Assembly (NCBI RefSeq): GCF_029846235.1
Contig: NZ_JARVWP010000001.1
Span: forward strand, 62,001 to 126,000
Origin: Bradyrhizobium sp. CER78
GTDB taxonomy: Bacteria > Pseudomonadota > Alphaproteobacteria > Rhizobiales > Xanthobacteraceae
Direction: 5' to 3'
Length of the DNA stretch: 64,000 nt
Under the pieces are notes generated by a model that searched no databases, had not been told where the DNA came from, and saw only the letters and a program-made list of their open reading frames with translations. Shown piece by piece: positions 8,360-16,954 of this stretch. The position numbers and the translations under genes are program-made. Position 1 is the first letter of the stretch; each line of letters starts with the position of its first letter.

Positions 8360-8856
8360 AAAAGTGGTATCTCGAAATATCGCATCGGCGCGAAACAGCG
8401 TCGGTACACTGCAATCATTTTAGATGTAGTTTCATTGGCGGCGCAATGATGACCTTGCAGGCGGCTGCTCGTCATTGCGATTGCGCCGCACCATTGCCTG
8501 ATGCCGGCAAGCGCCCCGACGACGCAGGCATCGCCGGCGCGCGGATGGCAGCACTCTTGCTGAGCTACGGCCGCAGGTGATGTTCGGTCCGGTCGCTCGA
8601 CCGGCGCCTTATCAATACGCGCACGATCAGGTTGGCCCCGTTATGAAAATCGGCCCGCGTCGCTCCGGCCCGCGATCGGATCAGCACCCGCCGGATAATA
8701 GAATCGCATCGGCGATGTTGAAACTTTCCGCTTCTTCCCAGCGGGTTCCATGTTCTAGGATTAGCCATTTCAATGAGGGCGCTCCCCCACCCGGCGCTCG
8801 AGGAATTTTAGAACCAAAGCGTACAGCGACTGATCCGGGGCTCATGGGGACTTGAG
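8360..8856. other. Intergenic region between divergent genes
   Basis: About 500 bases separate the lipoprotein gene (minus) from the NYN-domain gene (plus). Short open frames exist on both strands but none has a credible ribosome site, composition or recognisable motif. Promoters for both flanking genes must lie here; I could not single out clear boxes. Confidence 0.5.
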
Positions 8857-9393
8857 ATGACCGATCGTATTGCACTCTTCATCGACGGTGCGAATCTGCA
8901 CACCACCGTCAAGAGTCTCGGTTTCGAGGTCGACTTCCGGCGACTGCTCGCCGAGTTCGGAAAACATGGGCAAATCGTCCGTGCATATTTCTACACGGTG
9001 GTGAGGGACGACGACGAGTTCAGCAGTCTCCGGCCGCTGGTGGATTGGCTCGATTACAACGGGTATGCGGTCAGGAGAAAGGCGGCCAAGCCGCACGACG
9101 ACGGCGATGGACGACGACGCATGAAGCGCAGCATCGGTATCGAGCTCGCGGTCGACGCGTTGGAGATCGCGCACCGAATCGATCATGCGTTCCTGTTCTC
9201 TGGCGATGGCGACTTGCGCGCCGTTGTCGAAGCCGTCAGGCGGATGGGCGTGCGCGTCACCGTCGTTTCCAGCATTCGAACGAAGCCTCCGATGATCGCC
9301 GATGAGCTGCGCAGGCATGCTGACGTGTTCGTCGAGCTCGACAACCTCAGGCCATCGATCGAACGCCCGGCGCATCCGATCGCGCCGGAGTGA
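8857..9393 (+). CDS. NYN-domain (LabA/DUF88-like) protein
   Basis: A 178-residue protein of the NYN/PIN-like nuclease superfamily (LabA/DUF88 group). The first acidic motif is ALFIDGANLH (residues 6-15), the second is in the SIGIELAVDALE stretch (about 92-103), and the third is FLFSGDGDL (about 113-121), followed by VRRMGVRVTVVSS. These aspartates are the expected metal-binding active site of a putative RNase. The C-terminus (RRHADVFVELDNL) is the usual ending of the domain. The start follows GGGACTTGAG. It stands alone between divergent and tandem genes, so context does not suggest a target RNA. Confidence 0.88.
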   Translation: MTDRIALFIDGANLHTTVKSLGFEVDFRRLLAEFGKHGQIVRAYFYTVVRDDDEFSSLRPLVDWLDYNGYAVRRKAAKPHDDGDGRRRMKRSIGIELAVDALEIAHRIDHAFLFSGDGDLRAVVEAVRRMGVRVTVVSSIRTKPPMIADELRRHADVFVELDNLRPSIERPAHPIAPE

Positions 9394-9513
9394 CGGCGCG
9401 CCGTCCGAAACGGGCGCGCAGCCTGACCGGCCATGTCCGTACATCACCGAGCTGCCGGCCGAGCTGAGACACCGGTATGATTCCAGCCAACGCAACTGCA
9501 GAGGGGAAAACCA

Positions 9514-9969
9514 ATGTGGAGGTTGGTTGGCTGCGTCTTGTTGTTGCTGGCGACGACGGGCGCAGCGATAGCTCAGCCTTCCAGGTTCACCTGTGACACG
9601 CCGCGAGGCAAACGGGTTGAGGTTGGCCCCTCAGGCAAGGCTGGCGACGTTCAGTGGATCGACGACGATCTCGATACGGTCCGGCCGTCGGTGGTGATCG
9701 ATGGCGAAACCTTCTCGGTCACCTGGGGGACCTCTGTGGCGACGGAAGGCAAGGGAGCCAAGCTCACCACCTATGTCTTTGCGGCCGCCCACCGCACCGC
9801 TGCATCGGTCTTTGCGACCCGCGTGGACGAGTCCACGACCGAGATCTTCCGGTTCTATTTCGCCAGCAAGTCGCTCTACAAGCTGACCAGCCAATTGGCC
9901 GGCCCCTCGCCAGACGCCAAGGCGACGCCCTTGGTTGCAACCTATCTGGCGACCTGCAGTAAGCAGTAG
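9514..9969 (+). CDS. Small exported protein of unknown function
   Basis: A 151-residue protein with a clear Sec signal peptide (MWRLVGCVLLLLATTGAAIAQ, cleavage near residue 20). The mature part has two cysteines, near the start (FTCDTPRGKRV) and end (LATCSKQ), that could form a disulfide, and looks beta-rich. A GAGGGG ribosome site precedes the ATG. I do not recognise a named family; it is probably periplasmic. Confidence 0.75.
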   Translation: MWRLVGCVLLLLATTGAAIAQPSRFTCDTPRGKRVEVGPSGKAGDVQWIDDDLDTVRPSVVIDGETFSVTWGTSVATEGKGAKLTTYVFAAAHRTAASVFATRVDESTTEIFRFYFASKSLYKLTSQLAGPSPDAKATPLVATYLATCSKQ

Positions 9970-10240
9970 GCGGCTGCTCGGCGCGCGTTAAGGCAACCTT
10001 AACTGACCTCTCCGGTTCCGATCGCCGGTGTTGCCGGCGGGCACCAGCCCCAACGGTCACGGAACAGCAACCAACGCATTGAATTTTAATAAAAATCTCA
10101 ATTCCTTTATCCGCCAGCGCACAATCCGCCAACCCCACTTAGGACCGCTGTGTGGCGGAAATGTCATAGGTTACGGAACTGTCCGCTGTTAGCCTTCGCC
10201 AGATTCTACGTAATAATTTTTGTGAGTTAGGGGCGGGATT

Positions 10241-11956
10241 ATGAAATCGGCATACACGGTCATCGCGTGCCTTTGCCTGGCGGCAACGTCAGCGCGTGCC
10301 GAGGTTTTTTCCATTAACGATGCGTTACGCCAGGCGATGCTGACAAACCCCGGCGTGGGTGAGGCCTCCGCGAATCGGCGAGCGACGGAAAGCGAGCTGA
10401 GACAGACGCAGAGCACGCTGCTGCCCCAGGTGCGCATCGACGCCAGCTACGGACCGGAAAAATTCGATCAACCTCCGGGCGTTATCAACACCGTGCAGAC
10501 ACCGACGGTTGGCTCAGGACCTTGGCGCAATGGCAGCCAGGAATCGGTGGTTGTGCGCCAGCTGCTGTGGGACGGCTTCTCCTCGATCTATGACGTGTGG
10601 CGCCAGACCGCGCGCGTGAATGCTGCGGCCTCCCGCGTCAAGGAACGAACCGAGCTGCTGGCCCTCGACGCCGCCGAAGGCTACATGGACGTCGTGCGCT
10701 ACATCCGGCTGGTGAGCCTCGCACAGCAGAACGTCGCCAACCACGAAAAGATCTTTGCGAACGTGAACTCCCGCTTCTCGGGCGGCCGGGCCGGCGAAGG
10801 CGATCTGGAGCAAGCGCGGGAGCGCGTCGAGAGCGCCCGTGCGGCACTCGCCGAATTCCAGCGCAGCCTCGACGACGCGAGGGCGAAGTACCGCAAAGTC
10901 GTCGGCCTCGAGCCGATCAATGTCCGCTTCCCTGCCCCGCTCGGCGGATTGCCGCACAGCCGCGACGAAGCGTTGGCGACCACGCTGCGGTTCAATTCGA
11001 CGATTGCGGCGGCCCAGTCCGACGCCGACGCCGCCAAGCATGCGTTCAAGGCGACGGACGGTACGTTCGGCCCCAAGTTCTATCTTGAGGGACGCGCGAC
11101 CCACTACGACAACTCCTTCCCGTACGTGACCGCACCGGGAAATCCCGCCGTGACCCATGAGGATTACAGCGGCAAGGTGGTGATGTCCTGGGACATCTTC
11201 CGCGGCGGCCAGGACGCCTGGAACAGGTCGGAGAAGGCCGAGCGCTATACCGAAGCCACCATGCGCCACGCGCGCCTGCAGCGTGATGCCTATGAATCGA
11301 TCGACAAGGCGTGGAACGCACGTACGATTACGGCCACGCGCATCGCGGCGCTGACGCGTCAGCTCGAAGCCGACCGCAAGACCATCGCGGCCTTCCAGAA
11401 GGAATACGAGCTTGGTCAACGCTCGCTGATCGACCTGCTCAACGCGCAGAACCAGTTCTTCAACGCATCGGTCTCGCTCACCTCCGCCCGCAGCGTCGTC
11501 GTTTTCGCCGACTACCAGCTGCTGGCCGCGATGGGCACCCTGATCGAATATCTGAAGGCTCCTCCGCCGGTCGACGCCGCGCCCACCGACATGCTGTCGA
11601 TCGGCCTGCCGCGCTATTCGTTCCCCACCCTTCGCGTGAACCTGCCGCAAACCGGCTCCGAGCCGCTGCACGTCGCCGTTCCGGGCCCGACCGCCACGGT
11701 CCGCCCCGCCAAGGGTTACAAGGGTGGCTATGCGTCGGCCCAGCCGGCGAAGGATGTCGGGTTTGCTGACCGGTTCAGCGGATCGACCACGACCGCTTCC
11801 GTGCCCGGCTCCACCGAATGGATGCAGCAGCAGAAGAGCGCTGCGGACGCCCCGAACGTGATCTACGCGGATCCGACGGTCACGGCGAATGCGAGTTCTT
11901 ATGCCTCGACGAAGCCCCACTGGCTGCTGTCGGCCTTCCCGAGTTCCGCTCAATAA
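10241..11956 (+). CDS. TolC/LapE-like outer-membrane channel of type I secretion
   Basis: A 571-residue TolC-family outer-membrane efflux protein. It has a signal peptide (MKSAYTVIACLCLAATSARAE) and a pair of OEP repeats (about 25-240 and 255-450), with typical stretches such as EVFSINDALRQAMLTNPGVGEA and YELGQRSLIDLLNAQNQFF. The tail (about 460-571) is a Pro/Ser/Ala-rich extension beyond ordinary TolC. It heads the cluster TolC, ABC transporter, HlyD, LapG-like protease, opposite a giant adhesin, so it most likely forms the outer-membrane part of that adhesin's exporter. The 270-bp gap upstream holds no gene; the ATG follows GGGGCGGG. Confidence 0.93.
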   Translation: MKSAYTVIACLCLAATSARAEVFSINDALRQAMLTNPGVGEASANRRATESELRQTQSTLLPQVRIDASYGPEKFDQPPGVINTVQTPTVGSGPWRNGSQESVVVRQLLWDGFSSIYDVWRQTARVNAAASRVKERTELLALDAAEGYMDVVRYIRLVSLAQQNVANHEKIFANVNSRFSGGRAGEGDLEQARERVESARAALAEFQRSLDDARAKYRKVVGLEPINVRFPAPLGGLPHSRDEALATTLRFNSTIAAAQSDADAAKHAFKATDGTFGPKFYLEGRATHYDNSFPYVTAPGNPAVTHEDYSGKVVMSWDIFRGGQDAWNRSEKAERYTEATMRHARLQRDAYESIDKAWNARTITATRIAALTRQLEADRKTIAAFQKEYELGQRSLIDLLNAQNQFFNASVSLTSARSVVVFADYQLLAAMGTLIEYLKAPPPVDAAPTDMLSIGLPRYSFPTLRVNLPQTGSEPLHVAVPGPTATVRPAKGYKGGYASAQPAKDVGFADRFSGSTTTASVPGSTEWMQQQKSAADAPNVIYADPTVTANASSYASTKPHWLLSAFPSSAQ

Positions 11957-11986
11957 CAGCGGCCAATCAAAAATCAGGACTTCCGG

Positions 11987-12009
11987 AAGGGCCCCAAATG
12001 GGGCCCTTT
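11987..12009 (+). terminator. Rho-independent terminator after the TolC-like gene
   Basis: A perfect 9-bp stem (AAGGGCCCC / GGGGCCCTT) with loop AAAT is followed by TC. It lies 31 bases after the TolC-like stop and before the ABC transporter gene, so these two may be partly uncoupled transcriptionally. Confidence 0.75.
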
Positions 12010-12086
12010 CGATTCCCGTATTAATACTTAAAGCAAGTTTCGCTGATTTTGTTCGCCATTTGTTGTAGCCTGCCCGAAATCATCGA

Positions 12087-14378
12087 ATGCGATTTCTGCA
12101 TTTCCATTTTTGGTTGTCGAGGTTTCAGTTGTTGTTTCGAACCCCCAGCGCGGCGGCTGACGCCGTTCGCACTTCGCCGGATGATGCAACTTCGAAGCCT
12201 GCCGCGCCCGCCCGGCCGCGCGCCTTGGGCGACGATCCCCTCACCGCATCGCTGACTTTTCTCGCGGCTCATCACGGCCGCGCCGTCAGCCGCGAAGCGC
12301 TCCTCGGCGGACTTCCGATCATCGACGGGCGGCTGTCCGTTTCGCTCTACGATCGCGCGGCAAGGCGCGCGGGTCTGGAGACCGAGGCGATCAAGCGCGA
12401 CATTTCGGACATTCCCGCGCTGGTCTTGCCGGCCGTCCTGATCATGAAGAACGGCTCTGCGCTCATCCTGCTCGGCACGGACGCAGCGGGCAGGACGATC
12501 AAGATCGTCGATCCGGCCACGCCGAATGCCCCGCGCATCGCGGATATCGCTTCGCTTGCCTCGGACTATACCGGCTACGCGTTTCTGGTGAGAAGCGCCG
12601 CGCAGGCTGACGCACGCACCGTCGCCGCAGGAGACATTCCCAGCAACCACTGGTTCTGGTCGGTGGTGAAGACGCACTGGCGCAGCTACGGACACATCGC
12701 GATCGCCGCCTTCCTGACCAACATCCTCGCGCTGGCGACGCCGCTGTTCACGATGAGCGTCTACGACCGCGTCATCCCCAACGGGGCGATCCCCTCCCTG
12801 ATCGCGCTCTCGATCGGCATGGGCCTCGGCATCGTCTTCGATTTCATCTTCCGCATGGTCCGCAGTCGCATGATCGACGTGACCGGCAAGACCATCGACG
12901 TCGTGCTCGCCGCCAACATCTTCGAGCACGTGATGTCGGTGAAGATGGCGCAGCGGCCGACCTCGGTCGGCATCATTGCCAACCAGCTCCGCGAGTTCGA
13001 CTCGGTGCGCGACTTCTTCACGTCCGGAAGCGTGGTTTCGGCGACGGACCTGCTGTTCGCCATCCTGTTCGTCGGCGTGCTGTTCATCATCGCCGGGCCG
13101 CTGGCCTGGATCCCGCTGGTCATGCTCCCGCTGGTGATGCTGATCGGCTTCCTGCTGCAGCGCCCGCTCGATCGCGCGATGAAGCGCCTGCAGGCCGAAT
13201 CCGCCGCCCGGCACGGCGTGCTCGTCGAGTCCTTGTCCAGCCTCGAGACCGTCCGCGCGACCGGTGCCGAGGCACGGATGCAGACCTTGTGGGAACGCTC
13301 GGTCGCGGCGACCGCCCGATCCGGCGAGGACGTTCACTTCTGGTCGTCGATGTCGCTCACCAGCGCGAGCACTGCCCAGCAGATCACGAGCCTGCTCCTC
13401 GTCGTCGTCGGCATCTTCCTGATCCTCGACGGCAAGCTGAGCGTCGGCGCGCTGGTCGCCGCTAACATGCTCGCCGGCCGCATCCTGGCGCCGATCGCCG
13501 GCATCGCGTCCGTGATCACCAAGGGAACGCAGACGCTGTCGTCCCTCAAGGCGATCGACCGCATCATGTCGATCGAGCGGGAACGCTCGCCGACCCGGTC
13601 CTATGTCGCAAGACGGATCGACGACGGCAAGATCGCCTTCGAGAACGTGTCGTTCGCCTACCCCAACGCGCCGGGCAACGCGCTCGAAAAAGTCAGCTTC
13701 AAGATCGAGGGCGGAGAAAGGGTCGGCATCATCGGACGGGTGGGATCCGGCAAGACCACGGTCGGCCGGTTGCTGCTCGGATTCTACGAGCCGAAGGAAG
13801 GCCGTATCCTGGTCGACGGCGTCGACTCGCGGCAATACGATCCTTCGGACCTGCGCGCCGGCATCGGCTTTGCGATGCAGGATACCGACCTGTTCTACGG
13901 CAAGCTGCGCGACAACATCGCCCTCGGCAAGCCGGAGGCGACCGACGAGGAAATCCTGCTTGCCGCGCGGCTCTCCGGCGTCGAGAGCTTCATCGCCGGC
14001 CACCCGATGGGCTATGACATGCCCATCTCGGAAGGCGGCCGCAGCCTGTCGGGCGGCCAGAAGCAGGCGATCGGACTGGCGCGCGTCCTGATCCGCAAGC
14101 CGCGCGTGCTGTTCCTCGACGAGCCGACCGCGCATTTCGATATTCGCAGCGAGCAGGAATTCCTCGAGCGGCTCAAGGGGCTGCGCGACGACCGCATGAC
14201 CATCATCATTTCGACCCACCGCCTGTCATTGCTGAACATGGTCGATCGCCTGCTGCTGTTCGACAACGGCCGCCTGGTGGCCGACGGCCCGCGCGACAAG
14301 GTGCTCGCCCTGCTCCAGGGCAAGCCCGCATCCGCGGCACCCGCGCCCGAGAACACGATCCAGCCGAAATCTGCATAA
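12087..14378 (+). CDS. Type I secretion ABC transporter (LapB-like)
   Basis: A 763-residue permease/ATPase fusion for type I secretion. Residues about 45-165 form a C39-peptidase-like domain with no cysteine where the catalytic Cys should be, as in LapB/HlyB-type exporters whose substrates are not leader-cleaved. About 195-475 are the ABC membrane region. The ATPase (about 510-750) shows Walker A GRVGSGKTT (near 550), signature LSGGQKQ (near 653) and Walker B VLFLDEPTAHFD. The start is uncertain: the first 45 residues look poorly conserved and a later start is possible. The hlyD-type gene follows after 12 bp. Confidence 0.93.
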   Translation: MRFLHFHFWLSRFQLLFRTPSAAADAVRTSPDDATSKPAAPARPRALGDDPLTASLTFLAAHHGRAVSREALLGGLPIIDGRLSVSLYDRAARRAGLETEAIKRDISDIPALVLPAVLIMKNGSALILLGTDAAGRTIKIVDPATPNAPRIADIASLASDYTGYAFLVRSAAQADARTVAAGDIPSNHWFWSVVKTHWRSYGHIAIAAFLTNILALATPLFTMSVYDRVIPNGAIPSLIALSIGMGLGIVFDFIFRMVRSRMIDVTGKTIDVVLAANIFEHVMSVKMAQRPTSVGIIANQLREFDSVRDFFTSGSVVSATDLLFAILFVGVLFIIAGPLAWIPLVMLPLVMLIGFLLQRPLDRAMKRLQAESAARHGVLVESLSSLETVRATGAEARMQTLWERSVAATARSGEDVHFWSSMSLTSASTAQQITSLLLVVVGIFLILDGKLSVGALVAANMLAGRILAPIAGIASVITKGTQTLSSLKAIDRIMSIERERSPTRSYVARRIDDGKIAFENVSFAYPNAPGNALEKVSFKIEGGERVGIIGRVGSGKTTVGRLLLGFYEPKEGRILVDGVDSRQYDPSDLRAGIGFAMQDTDLFYGKLRDNIALGKPEATDEEILLAARLSGVESFIAGHPMGYDMPISEGGRSLSGGQKQAIGLARVLIRKPRVLFLDEPTAHFDIRSEQEFLERLKGLRDDRMTIIISTHRLSLLNMVDRLLLFDNGRLVADGPRDKVLALLQGKPASAAPAPENTIQPKSA

Positions 14379-14390
14379 CGAGCGAATATT

Positions 14391-15641
14391 ATGGCGTCTT
14401 CCGATTTTGCGTTTGCAAACGATATCCGGTCCGCGGCGCTGCTGCGCACGCCCCGCACCTCCCGCATGCTGCTGTGGACGTCCTGCGCGCTGCTCGCGAT
14501 GTTCCTGATCTGGGCGCATTTTGCCGTGCTGGACGAGGTCAAGCGCGGCAGCGGCCGCGTCGTGCCGTCGCGGCAGATGCAGGTGGTGCAATCACTCGAA
14601 GGCGGTATCGTCGGCGACATCCTGGTGCACGAAGGCGACATCGTTCAGCAGGGCCAGTCCCTGATGCGCATCGACGATACCAAGTTCGCCTCCGAGTTCG
14701 GCGAGATCCGCGAGCGCCGCGCGGCGATGGCGGCGCGCGTGGCCCGCCTCGACGCCGAGGCGCGCGGGCGAAGCGAGATCACCTTCCCGGACGATCTCGA
14801 CAAGATGGTTCCCGCAGCCGTTGCGACCGAGAGCAGCGTGTTCAAGATGCGGGGTCAGAAGGTCGCGCAGGATATCGACGTGCTCAATCAGCAGGTCACC
14901 CGCCTCACCGGCTCGCTGAAGCTTCTGGAACGCGAGCAGACCCTGACCCGCAAGCTCTATGAGCAGAAGGTGGTGCCCGAGATCGAGATGCTGCGGCTCG
15001 ACCGGCAGGCCACCGAGATGAAGGGCCAGCTGGCCGAAGCGCAGTCGAAGATCGCAAACATCACCGCGTCGTTCCGTTCGCAGGCCGACGAGGATCTCGC
15101 CAAATCGCGCGGCGACCTTGCCGTGCTCGACGAGAACATCAAGTCGGCCCAGGACCGGGTGCGCCGCACTGACCTGAAGGCACCGGTCCACGGCATCGTC
15201 AACAAGCTGAATGTCAGCACTATCGGGGCCGTCGTGGCGCCCGGCGCCAACCTCATGGATATCGTGCCGCTCGACGACACGCTGCTGGTCGAGGGCCGGA
15301 TCCGCCCCCAGGACATCGCGTTCATCCGTCCCGACCAAGACGCGGTGGTGAAGATCAGCGCCTATGATTCCTCGGTCTACGGATCGCTGAAGGGCAAAGT
15401 CGAACGCATCAGCGCCGACACCATCGTCGACGACAAGGCGGAGAGGACCGAGCGTCAGGAAACCTTCTATCGGGTAATGGTGCGCACCGATAAGAACCAT
15501 CTCGGCACCGAGCAGCATCCGCTGCCGATCATTCCGGGCATGGTGACCACGGTCGAGATCCAGACCGGCCACAAGTCCGTGCTGGACTACATCATGAAGC
15601 CCGCCCGCCTGCTGCGTGACGAGGCCCTGCGCGAACGCTGA
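14391..15641 (+). CDS. HlyD-family type I secretion adaptor (LapC-like)
   Basis: A 416-residue periplasmic adaptor. It has a single N-terminal transmembrane helix (about residues 25-45, LLWTSCALLAMFLIWAHFAVL), the HlyD start motif GSGRVVPSRQMQVVQSLEGGIV, a long helical hairpin (about 100-240), and a C-terminal beta domain (GIVNKLNVSTIGAVVAPGANLMDIVPLDD; IIPGMVTTVEIQTG). It bridges the inner-membrane ABC transporter and the TolC-like channel. It starts 12 bases after the transporter stop and is surely co-transcribed with it. Confidence 0.94.
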   Translation: MASSDFAFANDIRSAALLRTPRTSRMLLWTSCALLAMFLIWAHFAVLDEVKRGSGRVVPSRQMQVVQSLEGGIVGDILVHEGDIVQQGQSLMRIDDTKFASEFGEIRERRAAMAARVARLDAEARGRSEITFPDDLDKMVPAAVATESSVFKMRGQKVAQDIDVLNQQVTRLTGSLKLLEREQTLTRKLYEQKVVPEIEMLRLDRQATEMKGQLAEAQSKIANITASFRSQADEDLAKSRGDLAVLDENIKSAQDRVRRTDLKAPVHGIVNKLNVSTIGAVVAPGANLMDIVPLDDTLLVEGRIRPQDIAFIRPDQDAVVKISAYDSSVYGSLKGKVERISADTIVDDKAERTERQETFYRVMVRTDKNHLGTEQHPLPIIPGMVTTVEIQTGHKSVLDYIMKPARLLRDEALRER

Positions 15642-15861
15642 TCGGGGCCACAAAGTCCATGGTTAACCGATCATGACGTCAGGTCGTTCAACTTCGAACG
15701 AACCGGCAAACCCCGGATTGACCGCCTTCCCGACAATCCAGTCGGCGGCCCCCTCCACTTAACCCCGCTTAAGCGGCCAAGGCGCCAGTCTGCGTCCCGA
15801 TAACAGCGGGGACGCAGATCGACGCACAGACGTTGACGGTCCCCGGCATTGGGGACGTCAT

Positions 15862-16875
15862 ATGAAGTCGCTGAAGTTTGCTTCGTCGGCCGTCATGGCC
15901 GTGGCTGCATTTTCAATAAGTCTTTGCGTTGCGCCGTCCGCGTTTGCCGCGGACGAACCCTCTTTCGGCACTCCCGCCGGCGAGCTTGCGCCGGCGTCGG
16001 ATGCCGCGTCGAACCGCCCGCCCGCCACCTTCTTCACCATCACCGACGTCCTGGCCAAGCTCGACCGCCAGCGCGGCCGCGGGCCGAACGCCATGCGCAC
16101 CGCCTCGCTGACGCCGCTGAATACGGCGACCGACGCCTTGCCGGCCGCGAAGCCGCTTCCGCCCGAAGGCACCGAGCCGTTCGGCCTGTTCACCTTTCGC
16201 GCGCCGGAGAACGGCCTGTGGCGCAAATGGCGCAGCCTCGAATCCGATCTCGCGAGGGAGCGGACTGTCCTCGAGCAGTGCCGCGAGAACGCGACCGGCT
16301 GCCCGCCCAATGCCGCGCAGTTCCTTCGCCTGATCAATGCGGTCAAGGCCAAATCCGGACGCGACCGGCTCGATGAGGCCAACCGCGCCGTCAACCAGGC
16401 GATCCGCTATGTGAGCGACTTCGCCCAGTACGGCGAGGCCGACCGCTGGACTGCGCCGCTCGCCACCTTTGCCACCGGCAAGGGCGATTGTGAGGACTAT
16501 GCGATCGCGAAATACATCGCGCTCAGCGAAGCCGGCTTCCCGCGCGGGGAGCTGCGCCTGGTGCTGGGCCGCGACCGCGCCGTCCGCCAGGATCATGCCG
16601 TGCTGGCGGCGCGGCTGGATGGCCATTGGCTGATCCTGGACAGCCGCCGCTCCGAGCTGATCGACGACGGCGAACTCGCCAACTTCACGCCGATGTTTGC
16701 GATCAACGAGCGCGGTGTGCAGCTGTTTGCCGCGCCCTACGCCAAGCGGCTGCCGCTTGGCGACGAGCTCGACGCCGCACCGGCCGCCGCCAATGCGGCC
16801 GACTCCGAATGGAGCGGTGTGGAGCAACTCGAGGCCGCAGACCCGCTGCCGGGCTTCCTGCCCGTGCTCATGTAG
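15862..16875 (+). CDS. lapG: LapG-like periplasmic cysteine protease (BTLCP family)
   Basis: A 337-residue exported protein with a Sec signal (cleavage near SAFA-A, residue 29) and a C-terminal bacterial transglutaminase-like cysteine protease domain (about 165-300). The apparent catalytic triad is C210 in GKGDCEDYAIAKY, H245 in QDHAVL and D260 in WLILDSRR, with spacing close to Pseudomonas LapG (C135/H172/D189). LapG cleaves the retention module of a LapA-type adhesin to release it from the surface; in known systems it is held by c-di-GMP-bound LapD. It has an extra linker of about 130 residues between signal and protease domain. It lies between the type I secretion genes and the giant adhesin. 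The ATG follows GGGGACGTCAT. Confidence 0.88.
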   Translation: MKSLKFASSAVMAVAAFSISLCVAPSAFAADEPSFGTPAGELAPASDAASNRPPATFFTITDVLAKLDRQRGRGPNAMRTASLTPLNTATDALPAAKPLPPEGTEPFGLFTFRAPENGLWRKWRSLESDLARERTVLEQCRENATGCPPNAAQFLRLINAVKAKSGRDRLDEANRAVNQAIRYVSDFAQYGEADRWTAPLATFATGKGDCEDYAIAKYIALSEAGFPRGELRLVLGRDRAVRQDHAVLAARLDGHWLILDSRRSELIDDGELANFTPMFAINERGVQLFAAPYAKRLPLGDELDAAPAAANAADSEWSGVEQLEAADPLPGFLPVLM

Positions 16876-16905
16876 CACTGCGTGAGCAAGGCCAGATCGA
16901 ATAAA

Positions 16906-16935
16906 AAAATCCGCGGAGTCGCCTCCGCGGATTTT
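16906..16935. terminator. Bidirectional terminator between the LapG-like and adhesin genes
   Basis: A perfect 13-bp stem (AAAATCCGCGGAG / CTCCGCGGATTTT) with loop TCGC, preceded by an A-run and followed by TTTTCGTTT. It can end both the plus-strand lapG transcript and the convergent adhesin transcript, whose stop is at 16955. Confidence 0.88.
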
Positions 16936-16954
16936 CGTTTGCTGCAAGCCAGGC

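Noticed and set aside
8360..8856. Small plus-strand open frames of 76 and 92 codons
   Set aside because: No ribosome site, no hydrophobic or conserved pattern, and composition typical of GC-rich non-coding DNA.
12087..12600. Functional C39 peptidase domain at the N-terminus of the ABC transporter
   Set aside because: There is no cysteine in the domain, so it should be a degenerate C39-like domain that recognises rather than cleaves its substrate.
12021..14219. 732-codon minus-strand open frame opposite the type I secretion ABC transporter
   Set aside because: The translation is Arg/Asp/Gln-rich with no recognisable domain, and the plus strand carries an unmistakable ABC transporter over the same bases.
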